Positions 18,579 through 27,460 of a stretch of DNA of 64,000 nucleotides are shown here, in pieces. This DNA comes from an uncultured Oscillospiraceae bacterium. Lineage in GTDB: Bacteria; Bacillota; Clostridia; Oscillospirales; Acutalibacteraceae. The stretch's first letter is position 1. Each line of letters begins with the position of its first letter. The stretch spans positions 1-64,000 of the forward strand of contig UQLR01000002.1 in the NCBI GenBank assembly GCA_900541975.1, written 5' to 3'. Under the pieces are notes generated by a model. That model did no database searches. It was given only the letters and a program-made list of their open reading frames with translations, and was not told the DNA's origin. Made by a program: the position numbers and the translations under genes.

Positions 18579-19346
18579 TCATACCCGGTTGTTTTTTTCC
18601 ACTTCCTGCGCAAGCGCCATATATGCCGCGCTGCCTTTGCTTGATTTATCAAAATACATGATCGGTTTTCCAAAGCTTGGCGCCTCTGAAAGGCGCACAC
18701 CTCTGGGAATAATCGATGCAAAAACCTTTCTTGGAAAATATTTTTTTACCTCTTCCACAACCTGCTGCGTCAGGTTTAACCGGCCATCGTACATGGTAAG
18801 CAGTACCCCTTCCATTTCCAGCCGCTCGTTATATTGCCGTTTTACACGCCGCACGGTATTCATTAGCTGGGAAAGCCCCTCTAACGCATAATATTCACAC
18901 TGAATCGGCACCAGAATGCTGTCCGCCATACACAGCGCGTTGGTTGTTATCAGCCCCAAAGACGGGGGACAATCTATTATGATATATGCATACTGGCTGC
19001 GTACCGACGCAACCGCAAGCTTTAAAATGGCTTCCCTGTGCTTTTGCTCCGCCATTTCCAGCTCGGCGGCAGCTAAGTCCAGGCTGGACGGCAGCAAATC
19101 CAATCCTTTAAAGCCCGTATATATAATTGCCTGTTCTGCTTTCGCACCGTCTACCAAGATATGATAGGTGGATTTTAAGACATTTCGTTTGTCAATCCCT
19201 ACCCCACTTGTGGCGTTCCCCTGTGGGTCAATATCTATAAGCAGCGTCTTTCTGCCAAGCAAGCCGAGTGCCGCCGCCAAATTTACAGCCGTCGTTGTTT
19301 TTCCCACGCCGCCTTTTTGATTGGCAATTGCAATAATTTTTGCCAA
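18579..19346 (-). CDS. soj: Chromosome-partitioning ATPase Soj (ParA)
   Basis: The protein has 255 residues, typical of Soj. It has the deviant Walker A motif KGGVGKTTTAVNLA (residues 11-24), the Walker A' segment LLIDIDPQGNATSG and the Walker B segment YIIIDCPPSLGL. Soj is an ATP-dependent DNA-binding switch that works with ParB and modulates DnaA at the origin. Its proximity to oriC and order noc-soj-parB match Bacillus. A parS-like site lies about 105 bp upstream of its start. Confidence 0.96.
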   Translation of the reverse strand: MAKIIAIANQKGGVGKTTTAVNLAAALGLLGRKTLLIDIDPQGNATSGVGIDKRNVLKSTYHILVDGAKAEQAIIYTGFKGLDLLPSSLDLAAAELEMAEQKHREAILKLAVASVRSQYAYIIIDCPPSLGLITTNALCMADSILVPIQCEYYALEGLSQLMNTVRRVKRQYNERLEMEGVLLTMYDGRLNLTQQVVEEVKKYFPRKVFASIIPRGVRLSEAPSFGKPIMYFDKSSKGSAAYMALAQEVEKNNRV

Positions 19347-19451
19347 AAAGAAGCCCCCTTTGCATTTTGTATGAATTTATAAAAATTATATCACTTTTCA
19401 GCAAAAAAGAAAAGCGTTCCCGTATGCTTTTTCCTTTTATTTTGACACATA

Positions 19452-19467
19452 TGTTTCACATGAAACG
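19452..19467. promoter_or_regulatory. parS-like site 1 (noc-soj intergenic)
   Basis: TGTTTCACATGAAACG is a 16-bp near-palindrome one base short of a perfect match to its own consensus with site 2 and close to the general Firmicutes parS TGTTNCACGTGAAACA. It lies between noc and soj. Confidence 0.75.
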
Positions 19468-19469
19468 CC

Positions 19470-19503
19470 AAAGACCGCACAGCAATAAAGCCGTGCGGTC
19501 TTT
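19470..19503. terminator. Hairpin between noc and soj
   Basis: AAAGACCGCAC (19470-19480) pairs with GTGCGGTCTTT (19493-19503), an 11-bp perfect stem. It may end the noc transcript; the T-run on the minus strand is short. Confidence 0.6.
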
Positions 19504-19604
19504 GACATAAGGGGTTCAGATAAGGAAATGGGTATGAGTGGGATTTCGTCGTACGCATTTTTAGTGGGGCGGCCTCCACCGCCCAGGGAAACGGGTCCGC
19601 TTTG

Positions 19605-20438
19605 TCAGGCAGAAATATTACTTCCGTTCTGCTTATAAGCAGAAGATTTTGGAATGCGGACATTATATTCTATGTATTCGTCGTTTTCTGTTTTTTCCGT
19701 TAAGGCGTCTATTCCGGAAAGACGCATTGTATCAATCGCTTTATTCAGGGTGTTCATGAAAATCCGGACGTCTTTAATAATAATTTTTGCATTTTGTCCT
19801 TTTGTCTTGCCTTGCTGCAGCGCGCGTTCTACAAGAATTTCAGTCTGCTTTACGTTTAAGTTGCCGCTTACCGCTTTTTCCAGCACCTGCCTGCGCTGCT
19901 CGCCGTCGAGCTTTAACAGCACCCGTGCATGGCGTTCTGTCATTCCGGCGTCAATAATTTTTTCCTGCTCCTCTTCATTTAGCCGTAAGAGTCGCAGTTT
20001 GTTTGCAATAGTGGACTGTTTTTTCCCAAGTTGCTTTGCAACGCGTTCCTGCGTTAAGCTGCAATCCAAAATCAGCTTGCGGATGGCGCGGGCCTCCTCA
20101 AACATGTTCAAATCTGCACGCTGCAGATTTTCAAGCAGTGCATAAACGGCAGACTGCCTGTCGCTGCACTTCATAATAATGCACGGAACCTTTTGCAGCC
20201 CCACCATAATAGAAGCGCGCAGCCTGCGCTCGCCTGCAATCAGTTCATATTCAGACTGCGACACCCGTCGAACTGTCAGCGGCTGCAAAATTCCGTTGCT
20301 TGCAATACTTTGAGCAAGGGAACACAGCTCATCTTCGGCAAATACGCGCCTTGGTTGAGACCGGTTTGGCCGTATGCATGCAATGGGGATTTCTACAAGC
20401 CTGGGTTCTTCCTTTTGGGTAAAAAGCAACTGCCTCAC
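19605..20438 (-). CDS. noc: Noc-like ParB-family nucleoid occlusion protein
   Basis: The predicted protein has 277 residues from a GTG at 20438, which has AGAGGA seven bases upstream; an ATG at 20513 would add 25 residues but has no ribosome site. Its ParB fold includes PNRSQPRRVFAEDEL, the CTP motif AGERRLRAS, helix-turn-helix LTQERVAKQLGKKQSTIANK, and the Noc-like SGNLNVKQTEILVERAL segment. In Bacillus, Noc coats the chromosome and the membrane to keep Z-rings off the nucleoid. The short N-terminus here does not show an obvious membrane-targeting amphipathic helix like that of Bacillus Noc. The position between rsmG and soj matches noc. A second true ParB is the alternative. Confidence 0.82.
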   Translation of the reverse strand: MRQLLFTQKEEPRLVEIPIACIRPNRSQPRRVFAEDELCSLAQSIASNGILQPLTVRRVSQSEYELIAGERRLRASIMVGLQKVPCIIMKCSDRQSAVYALLENLQRADLNMFEEARAIRKLILDCSLTQERVAKQLGKKQSTIANKLRLLRLNEEEQEKIIDAGMTERHARVLLKLDGEQRRQVLEKAVSGNLNVKQTEILVERALQQGKTKGQNAKIIIKDVRIFMNTLNKAIDTMRLSGIDALTEKTENDEYIEYNVRIPKSSAYKQNGSNISA

Positions 20439-20624
20439 CTTCGTTTCCTCTATAGATTTGCAGCAGACAGCCTTTTTGTATGTTGGAGTGAAGCGGGCTT
20501 GTCCTGATTGCATCTATATCGTACCACAGGCAAGACAGTTTGTTTGTCGTAGTTTGCATGTATTTTTATAGTTTTTTACATTTGTTTGCGTTGAAAGGTT
20601 TTTATTTTGGTCGAATCAGCTTCT

Positions 20625-21338
20625 TTACAGTGGCTTTTTTACAATTTTCGCCCCATTGCGTGGATATTTTTTTTCTGTCGTTCCAATTTTTTCAAATAAA
20701 AGCAAAGTGCGCACCCCCGCTCCCGGCAGCTCAAACGTATATTCTTTTTTTACGGCGCCGCTTAGCAAAGCAATTGCGTTTTTTGCCTGCTGCAGTTCCT
20801 GGTGCGCCTGCGGCCCCTTCATTGCGGCAAAAACGCCGCCCGGTTTTACAAGCGGCAGGCAATATTCCGCCAAAACCGGCAAGGCTGCAACCGCCCTGGA
20901 AACAGCTATATCATATTTTTCCCTGTATTGCTGCTTTTGCCCGGCTTCTTCCGCCCTTGCATGCAGCGTTTGCGCAGCAATGGAAAGCCTCTGTACAACA
21001 GTTTGTAAAAACATCATTCGTTTTCCAAGACTGTCTAACAGCATAAGGCGTATGTCCGGGCGTGCAATCGCCAAAGGGATTCCGGGGAAACCGGCGCCCG
21101 TCCCCACATCTATTACTGCGGCGTTTTTGGGAATATCCATATATTGCAAAAGCGATAAACTGTCGGCAAAATGTTTAATAATAATTTGCTCGGTATCCTT
21201 GATCGCTGTCAAGTTTATTTTTTTGTTCCACTCCAAAAGCAACGACAGATATAACGCAAATTTTTGCAGCTTTTCTTCTGTCAGCGCAACACCAAGCATG
21301 TTTGCCTGCAATTGCAGCAATGACATAGCGCTGTTCAT
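20625..21338 (-). CDS. rsmG: 16S rRNA (guanine527-N7)-methyltransferase
   Basis: The protein has 237 residues. The ATG at 21338 overlaps the mnmG stop codon in an ATGA arrangement, and AAAGGAAG precedes it. The SAM-binding motif VIDVGTGAGFPGIPLA (about 75), then LLDSLGKRMMFLQ and SRAVAALPVLAEYC are typical of GidB/RsmG. It methylates G527 of 16S rRNA in the 530 loop; loss gives low-level streptomycin resistance in other bacteria. It belongs to the mnmE-mnmG-rsmG cluster. Confidence 0.95.
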   Translation of the reverse strand: MNSAMSLLQLQANMLGVALTEEKLQKFALYLSLLLEWNKKINLTAIKDTEQIIIKHFADSLSLLQYMDIPKNAAVIDVGTGAGFPGIPLAIARPDIRLMLLDSLGKRMMFLQTVVQRLSIAAQTLHARAEEAGQKQQYREKYDIAVSRAVAALPVLAEYCLPLVKPGGVFAAMKGPQAHQELQQAKNAIALLSGAVKKEYTFELPGAGVRTLLLFEKIGTTEKKYPRNGAKIVKKPL

Positions 21339-23212
21339 GCCTGATCTTCCTTTCTCTGTGAGAGCCATATGATAAGCACGGAAATATCGGCCGGACTCAC
21401 CCCGCTGATGCGCGACGCCTGTCCAATATTTTCAGGCCGAATCTGGTTGAGTTTTTCCTGCGCTTCCAGACGCAAACCCGCAAGCGTACGGTAGTCTGTA
21501 CCTGCAGGAAGCTTTTTATTTTCCATCCTGCGCATTTGTTCTGTCTGCGCCATCTGCCGTTTAATATAACCTTCATACTTTACTTCTATCTCTATTTGTT
21601 CGAGTATATTCTGCTCCAGCAAAGGCCGTGCAGGGTCGATCGGCGTTAGCTTTTGGTAGTTTAACTGCGGGCGGCGCAGCAGGTCAATAAGCCGCACTCC
21701 GGTTGTAATGGGCGTTGTTTCATGTGAAACAAGCAGTTTGTTTACCTCTTTGGAAGGGGGAACCACCGTTTCCTTCAGGCGCTTGCGTTCCTGCTCCTTT
21801 AGTTTTTTCTTTTTCTTAAAGCGCCTCCATCTTTCGTCGCCAATCAGGCCAATTCTTCTGCCAAGCGGTGTTAAGCGCACATCCGCATTATCCTGTCGTA
21901 ACAGCAGCCTGTATTCTGACCGCGACGTCATCATTCTGTAAGGCTCCAAAGTGCCTTTTGTGACCAAATCGTCAATTAGCGTTCCAATATAGGAGCTGGC
22001 TCGGTCCAAAACAAACGGCGTTTTTCCCTGTACCTTTCTTGCTGCGTTGATTCCGGCAATCAAGCCCTGTGCGGCTGCCTCTTCATAACCGGAGCTTCCA
22101 TTAAATTGCCCTGCGCCATAAAGGCCAGGAAAATCGCAAAACTCCAGCGTAGCATTCATATACAGTGGATCAACACAGTCATATTCAATTGCATATGCAG
22201 GGCGCATAATTACCGCATGCTCCAATCCCTCAATTGAATGGTAAAATGCCAGCTGTACATCCTCCGGCAGAGAAGAAGACATCCCCTGCAAATACATTTC
22301 CTCCGTATTTTGTCCGCACGGTTCAATAAACAGCTGGTGGCGTGGTTTATCGGCAAAGCGGACAATTTTGTCTTCAATACTTGGACAATAACGCGGCCCT
22401 ACGCCTTCAATTTTTCCCCCGTACAGCGGGGAGCGGTGCAGGTTTTCCATAATAATTTCTTTTGTCCTGCCGTTTGTCCAGGCAATATGGCAAAGCACTT
22501 TATTTTCCCCCATACGCTCCGTATCATAGGAAAACGGTTCAGGAGGATCGTCTCCGGGCTGCTCTTCTAATCCTGTAAAATCTATACTGCTTTTGAGTAC
22601 CCTTGCCGGCGTTCCGGTTTTAAAGCGGCGCAGCGGTAATTTCAGTACCTTTAAAGCATGCCCTAAAAAAGCTGCAGGGAACATGCCGTCCGGCCCGCTT
22701 TCATAAGAAACATCCCCAATAAAAATACGTCCGCCAAGATACGTGCCGGTTGCAAGGATTACAGTTTTACAATAAAAAAGCGCCTGCATACGGGTTTCTA
22801 TCAGCCAGAAGTTCTCGTCCCGCGTAAGATTTACAACTTCTGCCTGTTTCAACTCCAGGTTTTCCTGCAGTTCCAGTTTATGCTTCATGGTATCGCTGTA
22901 TTTTCTGCGATCAATCTGCGCGCGCAAAGAGTGCACCGCGGGGCCTTTTCCACGGTTGAGCATGCGCATCTGTAAAAAACACGCGTCTGCGGTTTTTCCC
23001 ATCTCTCCACCCAGCGCGTCAATTTCTCTTACCAAATGGCCTTTTGCTGTGCCGCCTATTGATGGATTGCACGGGCAGTTTCCTACTGCGTCCAAATTAA
23101 TTGTAAAGACAACCGTTTTACAACCAAGCCTTGCCGCGGCGAGTCCCGCTTCAATCCCGGCGTGCCCCGCGCCGATTACCGCTACGTCATAATCTCCCGC
23201 TTTATATTGCAT
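21335..23212 (-). CDS. mnmG: tRNA uridine-5-carboxymethylaminomethyl modification enzyme MnmG (GidA)
   Basis: The protein has 625 residues. The ATG at 23212 has AAGGAGG upstream. The FAD motif is VIGAGHAGIEAGLAAARLG near residue 12; CNPSIGGTAKGHL and LNRGKGPAVHSLRAQ are GidA signatures, and the C-terminal region holds SEYRLLLRQDNAD. With MnmE it modifies U34 of tRNAs that read two-codon families. It lies 11 bp after mnmE. Its coding sequence contains parS-like site 2. Confidence 0.97.
   Translation of the reverse strand: MQYKAGDYDVAVIGAGHAGIEAGLAAARLGCKTVVFTINLDAVGNCPCNPSIGGTAKGHLVREIDALGGEMGKTADACFLQMRMLNRGKGPAVHSLRAQIDRRKYSDTMKHKLELQENLELKQAEVVNLTRDENFWLIETRMQALFYCKTVILATGTYLGGRIFIGDVSYESGPDGMFPAAFLGHALKVLKLPLRRFKTGTPARVLKSSIDFTGLEEQPGDDPPEPFSYDTERMGENKVLCHIAWTNGRTKEIIMENLHRSPLYGGKIEGVGPRYCPSIEDKIVRFADKPRHQLFIEPCGQNTEEMYLQGMSSSLPEDVQLAFYHSIEGLEHAVIMRPAYAIEYDCVDPLYMNATLEFCDFPGLYGAGQFNGSSGYEEAAAQGLIAGINAARKVQGKTPFVLDRASSYIGTLIDDLVTKGTLEPYRMMTSRSEYRLLLRQDNADVRLTPLGRRIGLIGDERWRRFKKKKKLKEQERKRLKETVVPPSKEVNKLLVSHETTPITTGVRLIDLLRRPQLNYQKLTPIDPARPLLEQNILEQIEIEVKYEGYIKRQMAQTEQMRRMENKKLPAGTDYRTLAGLRLEAQEKLNQIRPENIGQASRISGVSPADISVLIIWLSQRKEDQA
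21716..21731. promoter_or_regulatory. parS-like site 2 (inside mnmG)
   Basis: TGTTTCATGTGAAACA reads TGTTTCACATGAAACA on the opposite strand and matches site 1 at 15 of 16 positions. It lies inside the mnmG coding region, as parS sites often do. Confidence 0.8.
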
Positions 23213-23223
23213 ATGGTTCCTCC

Positions 23224-24591
23224 TTACTTGCCAACACAAAACCTTGAAAAAACGGTTTCTACAACTGCTTCGCTCACGCGCTTGCCTGTCAGGGTAAGCA
23301 ACGCGCTTATAGCGTCCTCCAGCGATACCGTAACCGCGTCAAGCGTAAAACCGGACTGCAGCGCGCTGATTGCTTCTTTAAGTGCGCAAAGTGCCTTTTC
23401 CGCCGCTGCCCTTTGTCGCTCTGTTGCTAAAATGGCCTGTGAAGGATCAAAATCTTTTGTGCCTGTTACAGCCTCCACCGCGTCTGTAAGCGCCTGTATT
23501 CCTCTACCTTCAGCAGCAGAAATATGCACAAGCGCCTTCACTTTCTGTGCAATGTACGCCGTATCAATTTGACTGCCCTTGTCCGCCTTGTTAACTACAG
23601 CCACAGCAGGCGCATCGCAAAGCAGATCCAGCATTGCCTGATCATCCTTCTCCAAAGGAGAAGAACCGTCAAAAACCGCTAAAATCAAACCACAGCTTTT
23701 TATGCGTTCTTTTGCTTTATCTACTCCTATTTTTTCAATTGGATTATCCGTATCGCGCAGGCCGGCTGTGTCGGATAAGCGCAAAGTTGTATTTCCCAGC
23801 AGCACGGTTTCTTCTACAATATCTCTGGTCGTACCAGGAATGTCTGTAACAATCGACCGTTCACAGCCGGAAAGCAGGTTCATCAACGTAGATTTTCCTA
23901 CGTTTGGCTTGCCAATAATCAGCGTGTCCACGCCTTCGCGTACCATCTTTCCTGTATCATACCCGGAAAGCAGCGCCTGCAGGGCGCTTTGGTTTTTTTC
24001 CAGCTCTTGTTCAAGCAGACTACTGGAAAGTTCGGGAATATCTTCCTCCGGATAATCTGCCCATGCGGATAAATGCGCAGCTGTTTCCGTTAATTGTGTG
24101 CAAATTACGTCTATTTTTTTTCTAAGGGCGCCTTCTTTACAAGATAAAGCAGCTCTGGCGGCATGTTTTCCTTTCGCGCCAATCAAATCCATAACAGATT
24201 CTGCTTCTGTCAGGCCCATTTTTCCATTTAAAAAAGCTCTTTTTGTAAATTCACCTGCCTGTGCGGGTATTGCCCCCGCTTGCAATACAGCGCGTAAAAC
24301 ACATTTTGTAAGATAAACCCCCCCGTGGCAGGAAATCTCTACCACATTTTCGCCCGTATAGCTATGCGGGGCCCTGAAAACCAGTGCAATTCCCTCGTCA
24401 AGCTTTTCATCCCCGCTAAATATATGCCCAAATGTGGCCGTGTAGCCCTTCTGCGCTGAAAGAGCTTTTCCCGATACAGGCCGAAAAACCATATCTGCAA
24501 TTTGAATCGCCTGTTCTCCAGATATTCTGATTACGCCAATACCGCCTGCTCCTTGTGCAGTGGAAATTGCCGCAATGGTATCCATTTTCAT
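23224..24591 (-). CDS. mnmE: tRNA modification GTPase MnmE (TrmE)
   Basis: The protein has 455 residues. The N-terminal domain begins DTIAAISTAQGAGGIGVIR; the G domain has GKPNVGKSTLMNLL (P-loop, about 225), DIPGTTRD, DTAGLR and NKAD motifs; the C-terminus is FCVGK with the catalytic/farnesyl-like Cys conserved in TrmE. It is the GTPase partner of MnmG. The start is modestly supported by AAGGG; a second ATG two codons later is equally possible. Confidence 0.96.
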   Translation of the reverse strand: MKMDTIAAISTAQGAGGIGVIRISGEQAIQIADMVFRPVSGKALSAQKGYTATFGHIFSGDEKLDEGIALVFRAPHSYTGENVVEISCHGGVYLTKCVLRAVLQAGAIPAQAGEFTKRAFLNGKMGLTEAESVMDLIGAKGKHAARAALSCKEGALRKKIDVICTQLTETAAHLSAWADYPEEDIPELSSSLLEQELEKNQSALQALLSGYDTGKMVREGVDTLIIGKPNVGKSTLMNLLSGCERSIVTDIPGTTRDIVEETVLLGNTTLRLSDTAGLRDTDNPIEKIGVDKAKERIKSCGLILAVFDGSSPLEKDDQAMLDLLCDAPAVAVVNKADKGSQIDTAYIAQKVKALVHISAAEGRGIQALTDAVEAVTGTKDFDPSQAILATERQRAAAEKALCALKEAISALQSGFTLDAVTVSLEDAISALLTLTGKRVSEAVVETVFSRFCVGK

Positions 24592-24656
24592 ATAAATCCC
24601 TTACCTGTTTCTCTGCTATTTTTTTGGGGGCTGCACAATGCAGCCCCCAAAAGACT

Positions 24657-25502
24657 TTATATAGATTCTTTCTCTTTTTTCATTTCAATCTTTCCGTAAA
24701 GTGAAAAATTCCCGCCGTCATTAATCGGTGCTCTTTTTTGCACCTGGTTGTTCTGTCCATGGCCGGCTGTATAGCCATTACGATTCCCATTTCGGTTATA
24801 TCCGTCGTTATAATGTTTCTTTTGTGTGCTCCGGGACTTGTTATAACCGCTGTTTCTGCGGCGGTAGGTTTTTGCGTTGGGGTCCAGACCAATTACTACA
24901 TGCCGGTCTATGTTTTCCCCTTCCGACCAGGAAATTACACCGTTTACCTTCTGCACTGCTGTATGGATAATACGCCTCTCGTAAGGGTTCATCGGTTCCA
25001 TTGGCACATTTTTTCCTATTTTCAAGGCCTTATATGCCATTCTCCTTCCCAGTATTTCCAGTGTTTTTTCACGTTTTTTACGATAATTTCCCATATCAAG
25101 AGTAATTCTATAATAGGCGTTATCTATATGATTTGCCACCAAACCGGCAAGATACTGCAACGCATCAAGCGTTTCTCCTCTCTTTCCAATAATAAAGTTT
25201 ATATCTTCACTGGAAAGATTAATCTTCGCGCCGCCTTCTATTTCCTGTATTTCCATCGTTACGTCGTTAAATCCCATACGGGACAGTACGCTTTTTAAAT
25301 AATTTGCCGCGCTTTGCGCAGGGGAAACCTCTAAAAAGGCGCGAACCTTTGCAGGGCTTCCTCCAAAAATGCCAAATTTCTTTTTTTCCGGCATCTGCAG
25401 TACGTCAAAATTTGCCTCGTGGGTTTCTATACCAAGCTGTCTGCATGCGTCTTCTTGTGCCTCAACGATCGTTTCACCTGTTCCAATTGCTTCTCTTAAC
25501 AA
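24657..25502 (-). CDS. khpB: RNA-binding protein KhpB (Jag/EloR)
   Basis: The protein has 281 residues and uses a TTG start with a GGGGGTG element upstream. Domains in order are Jag-N (about 1-50, GETIVEAQEDACRQLGIE), type II KH (about 75-150, with DINFIIGKRGETLDALQYL) and R3H (about 150-210, NPYERRIIHTAVQKVNG). After R3H there is an unusual tail of about 75 residues rich in Gly, Asn, Arg and Tyr. KhpB acts with KhpA as an RNA chaperone affecting cell elongation. It follows yidC, as in most Firmicutes. Confidence 0.93.
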   Translation of the reverse strand: MLREAIGTGETIVEAQEDACRQLGIETHEANFDVLQMPEKKKFGIFGGSPAKVRAFLEVSPAQSAANYLKSVLSRMGFNDVTMEIQEIEGGAKINLSSEDINFIIGKRGETLDALQYLAGLVANHIDNAYYRITLDMGNYRKKREKTLEILGRRMAYKALKIGKNVPMEPMNPYERRIIHTAVQKVNGVISWSEGENIDRHVVIGLDPNAKTYRRRNSGYNKSRSTQKKHYNDGYNRNGNRNGYTAGHGQNNQVQKRAPINDGGNFSLYGKIEMKKEKESI

Positions 25503-25597
25503 TATTTACACCCCCATAAATTGCTACTTCTTTTTTAAGTAATGGCCGCTTTCCACACATCACACATACAATTTATAAAAAGCTGTACCATCGCCAT

Positions 25598-26575
25598 TTA
25601 CTTCTTTTTTCCCTGTTTTTTCTTTTGCTGTATTCCTTTATTTTCAAATTTAGGATTATAACTGTATTTTACTTTTGCCTCTTCCAGTTCAAGCAAAGCT
25701 ACCCTCTGTGCCTCCGCTTTGGCCCCCATAATATTTGCACTGTAGAAATTTTGTAAAATAACAGTTTGCAAAAAACCCAAAACCGTTGAGACAATCCAGT
25801 AAAAACCAACCGCCGCGGGTACTGTATAGGCAATATATGCGCTCAAAAGCGGCATAAGAAGAAGCATATACTTCATACAACCCTGCTGCATTTGTGCCGT
25901 GCCCTGCAGCTTCATTGTAAAAAACTGCGACAAAACAGAGGTAACAAGACAGAGAACAGGAATAATCAGTAAAATTGTAAAGCCTTCATTCGGCCTTCCA
26001 AGAAGATCCAATCCAAAAGAATGAAAACCCTGGCCAAAGTCTTTGATCTGGTCAATTGTATTTGCATCAAAAAATCCACTTAAATACGTTGTTCCCTGCG
26101 GCGTCTGTGCAAGTTTGATTATATCAATTTGTCCATAAAAATTATTAAAGGAAGTTCCAATCCCAGGCAGCGTATTTAAATAACTAACCGCTTTTGTAAC
26201 GGTTTCTGCAGCAATATGCATTGTATTTGTAAGAGGATTGATAACCGCGCAATAAACACCTAACAGCAAAAGCATGGGAAGTAGAGAAGAAAGACAGCCC
26301 CCCATAGGGTTTACACCCTCTTTTTGATAAAGCTTGCTTACTTCCTCATTAAGTTTTGCTTTATCATTGCCATATTTTTTTTGCAGCTCACGCTGCTTTG
26401 CAGCAAGACGGGCGTTTGCCGCCATAGACTTTTGCTGTTTAATCGACGTGGGAAAAAAAATAATCTTTAAAAAAAGTGTAAACAGGACAATTGCAATTCC
26501 GTAATCGTGCACCAGCATAAAACAAAACCAGAGCACATAGCCAAAAAGGCTTCCTATCAGATTAAATATATCCAT
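25598..26575 (-). CDS. yidC: Membrane protein insertase YidC (OxaA/SpoIIIJ family)
   Basis: The protein has 325 residues. It begins with a transmembrane segment after a short N-terminus and shows the core signature FFPTSIKQQKSMAANARLA, then MGGCLSSLLPMLLLLGVY and the C-terminal hydrophobic hairpin (AYIAYTVPAAVGFYWIVSTV). It ends in a basic KKKQGKKK tail as in Gram-positive homologues. YidC inserts membrane proteins with or without Sec; SpoIIIJ-type copies are also needed for forespore gene expression in Bacillus. It has no lipobox. AGGAGG precedes the start. Confidence 0.95.
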   Translation of the reverse strand: MDIFNLIGSLFGYVLWFCFMLVHDYGIAIVLFTLFLKIIFFPTSIKQQKSMAANARLAAKQRELQKKYGNDKAKLNEEVSKLYQKEGVNPMGGCLSSLLPMLLLLGVYCAVINPLTNTMHIAAETVTKAVSYLNTLPGIGTSFNNFYGQIDIIKLAQTPQGTTYLSGFFDANTIDQIKDFGQGFHSFGLDLLGRPNEGFTILLIIPVLCLVTSVLSQFFTMKLQGTAQMQQGCMKYMLLLMPLLSAYIAYTVPAAVGFYWIVSTVLGFLQTVILQNFYSANIMGAKAEAQRVALLELEEAKVKYSYNPKFENKGIQQKKKQGKKK

Positions 26576-26591
26576 AATTGCGCAGACCTCC

Positions 26592-26828
26592 TCATTTACT
26601 TTTCAACCCTTTTTTCTTTTCGGGAACAGGATCATATCCACCTTTTGAAAAGGGGTTACAACGCAATATTCTCCAAATTGTCATGCATCCGCCCTTAAAC
26701 GCCCCAAACCTTTCAATCGCCTCCAGCCCATATTGGGAACAGGTGGGATAATACTTACAGCTTGGCCTTGTATGCGGCGAAATTGCTTTTTTGTAGAATT
26801 TAATAAGCCAAATAAGCGGGCGCTTCAT
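26592..26828 (-). CDS. yidD: Membrane protein insertion efficiency factor YidD
   Basis: The protein has 78 residues with the complete YidD pattern: [38 protein letters not shown], and [17 protein letters not shown]. It is a small amphipathic membrane-associated helper of YidC. Its ATG overlaps the rnpA stop codon by 4 bp (ATGA). Confidence 0.96.
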   Translation of the reverse strand: MKRPLIWLIKFYKKAISPHTRPSCKYYPTCSQYGLEAIERFGAFKGGCMTIWRILRCNPFSKGGYDPVPEKKKGLKSK

Positions 26829-27160
26829 TTTAAAACTCCCGCCTCTTTCAGCTGTTTTTTCATACAGCGCAATATTTCTGTACTTTTCACGCGCGACGTT
26901 TTTACTCTTGCCACAAAAACAAAATCGTACCCCGCCTGAATCTGCGGAAACAGCTGCGCGTAGGCTGCCCGTATCACTCGTCTGGAACGGTTGCGCTGCA
27001 CGGCTTTGCCTGTTTTTTTGCTTGTCGTAATTCCATACCTTACGCTGTGCAACCTGTTTTTCATAACATACGTTACGACGACGGGAGAAATAAAAGATTT
27101 TCCTCTGTTATAAAGACGTTTAAAATCTTTATTTTCCTTTAACGTTTCCATACTTCCCAT
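26825..27160 (-). CDS. rnpA: Ribonuclease P protein component
   Basis: The protein has 111 residues. It shows [18 protein letters not shown] at the N-terminus and the RNR motif [14 protein letters not shown] that binds RNase P RNA. It forms the holoenzyme that trims tRNA 5' ends. The start at 27160 has GGGATGA upstream; a start three codons later lies too close to any ribosome site. It lies about 95 bp after rpmH, past an intrinsic hairpin that may act as an attenuator. Confidence 0.96.
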   Translation of the reverse strand: MGSMETLKENKDFKRLYNRGKSFISPVVVTYVMKNRLHSVRYGITTSKKTGKAVQRNRSRRVIRAAYAQLFPQIQAGYDFVFVARVKTSRVKSTEILRCMKKQLKEAGVLK

Positions 27161-27231
27161 ATGTTATCATCCCGTCTGTAAAAGCAAATCCGTTTTTCAC
27201 ATAAAAACACATGCGCTTCTTACAAAAATAA

Positions 27232-27251
27232 AGACCACATTTCAGTGGTCT
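27232..27251 (-). terminator. Hairpin between rpmH and rnpA
   Basis: AGACCAC (27232-27238) pairs with GTGGTCT (27245-27251). On the minus strand it is followed by TTTATTTTTG, so it can end part of the transcripts right after rpmH. Confidence 0.7.
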
Positions 27252-27256
27252 CAATC

Positions 27257-27391
27257 TTAGTAAGACAACCTTTTTCTGCCTTTTGCACGTCTGCGGGCAA
27301 GCACCTTCCGCCCATTTCTGTCAGACATTCTTTTTCTGAAACCATGCTCCTTTTTTCTGTGAAGCTTTTTAGGCTGATATGTTCTCAACAT
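27257..27391 (-). CDS. rpmH: 50S ribosomal protein L34
   Basis: The protein has 44 residues, the standard L34 size, beginning [20 protein letters not shown]. The ATG at 27391 has AAAGGAGG upstream; an in-frame upstream extension has no support. rpmH is the first gene on the left side of the origin and has its own near-consensus promoter. Confidence 0.98.
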   Translation of the reverse strand: MLRTYQPKKLHRKKEHGFRKRMSDRNGRKVLARRRAKGRKRLSY

Positions 27392-27431
27392 AAAAAAGCC
27401 CTCCTTTCGGGTATTAACCTTGCAATATAGC

Positions 27432-27460
27432 ATTATAACGTAATTCATATAAATCGTCAA
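27432..27460 (-). promoter_or_regulatory. Promoter of rpmH
   Basis: On the minus strand TTGACG (27460-27455), a 17 bp spacer and a perfect TATAAT (27437-27432) give a strong sigma-A promoter about 40 bp before the start codon. Confidence 0.85.
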
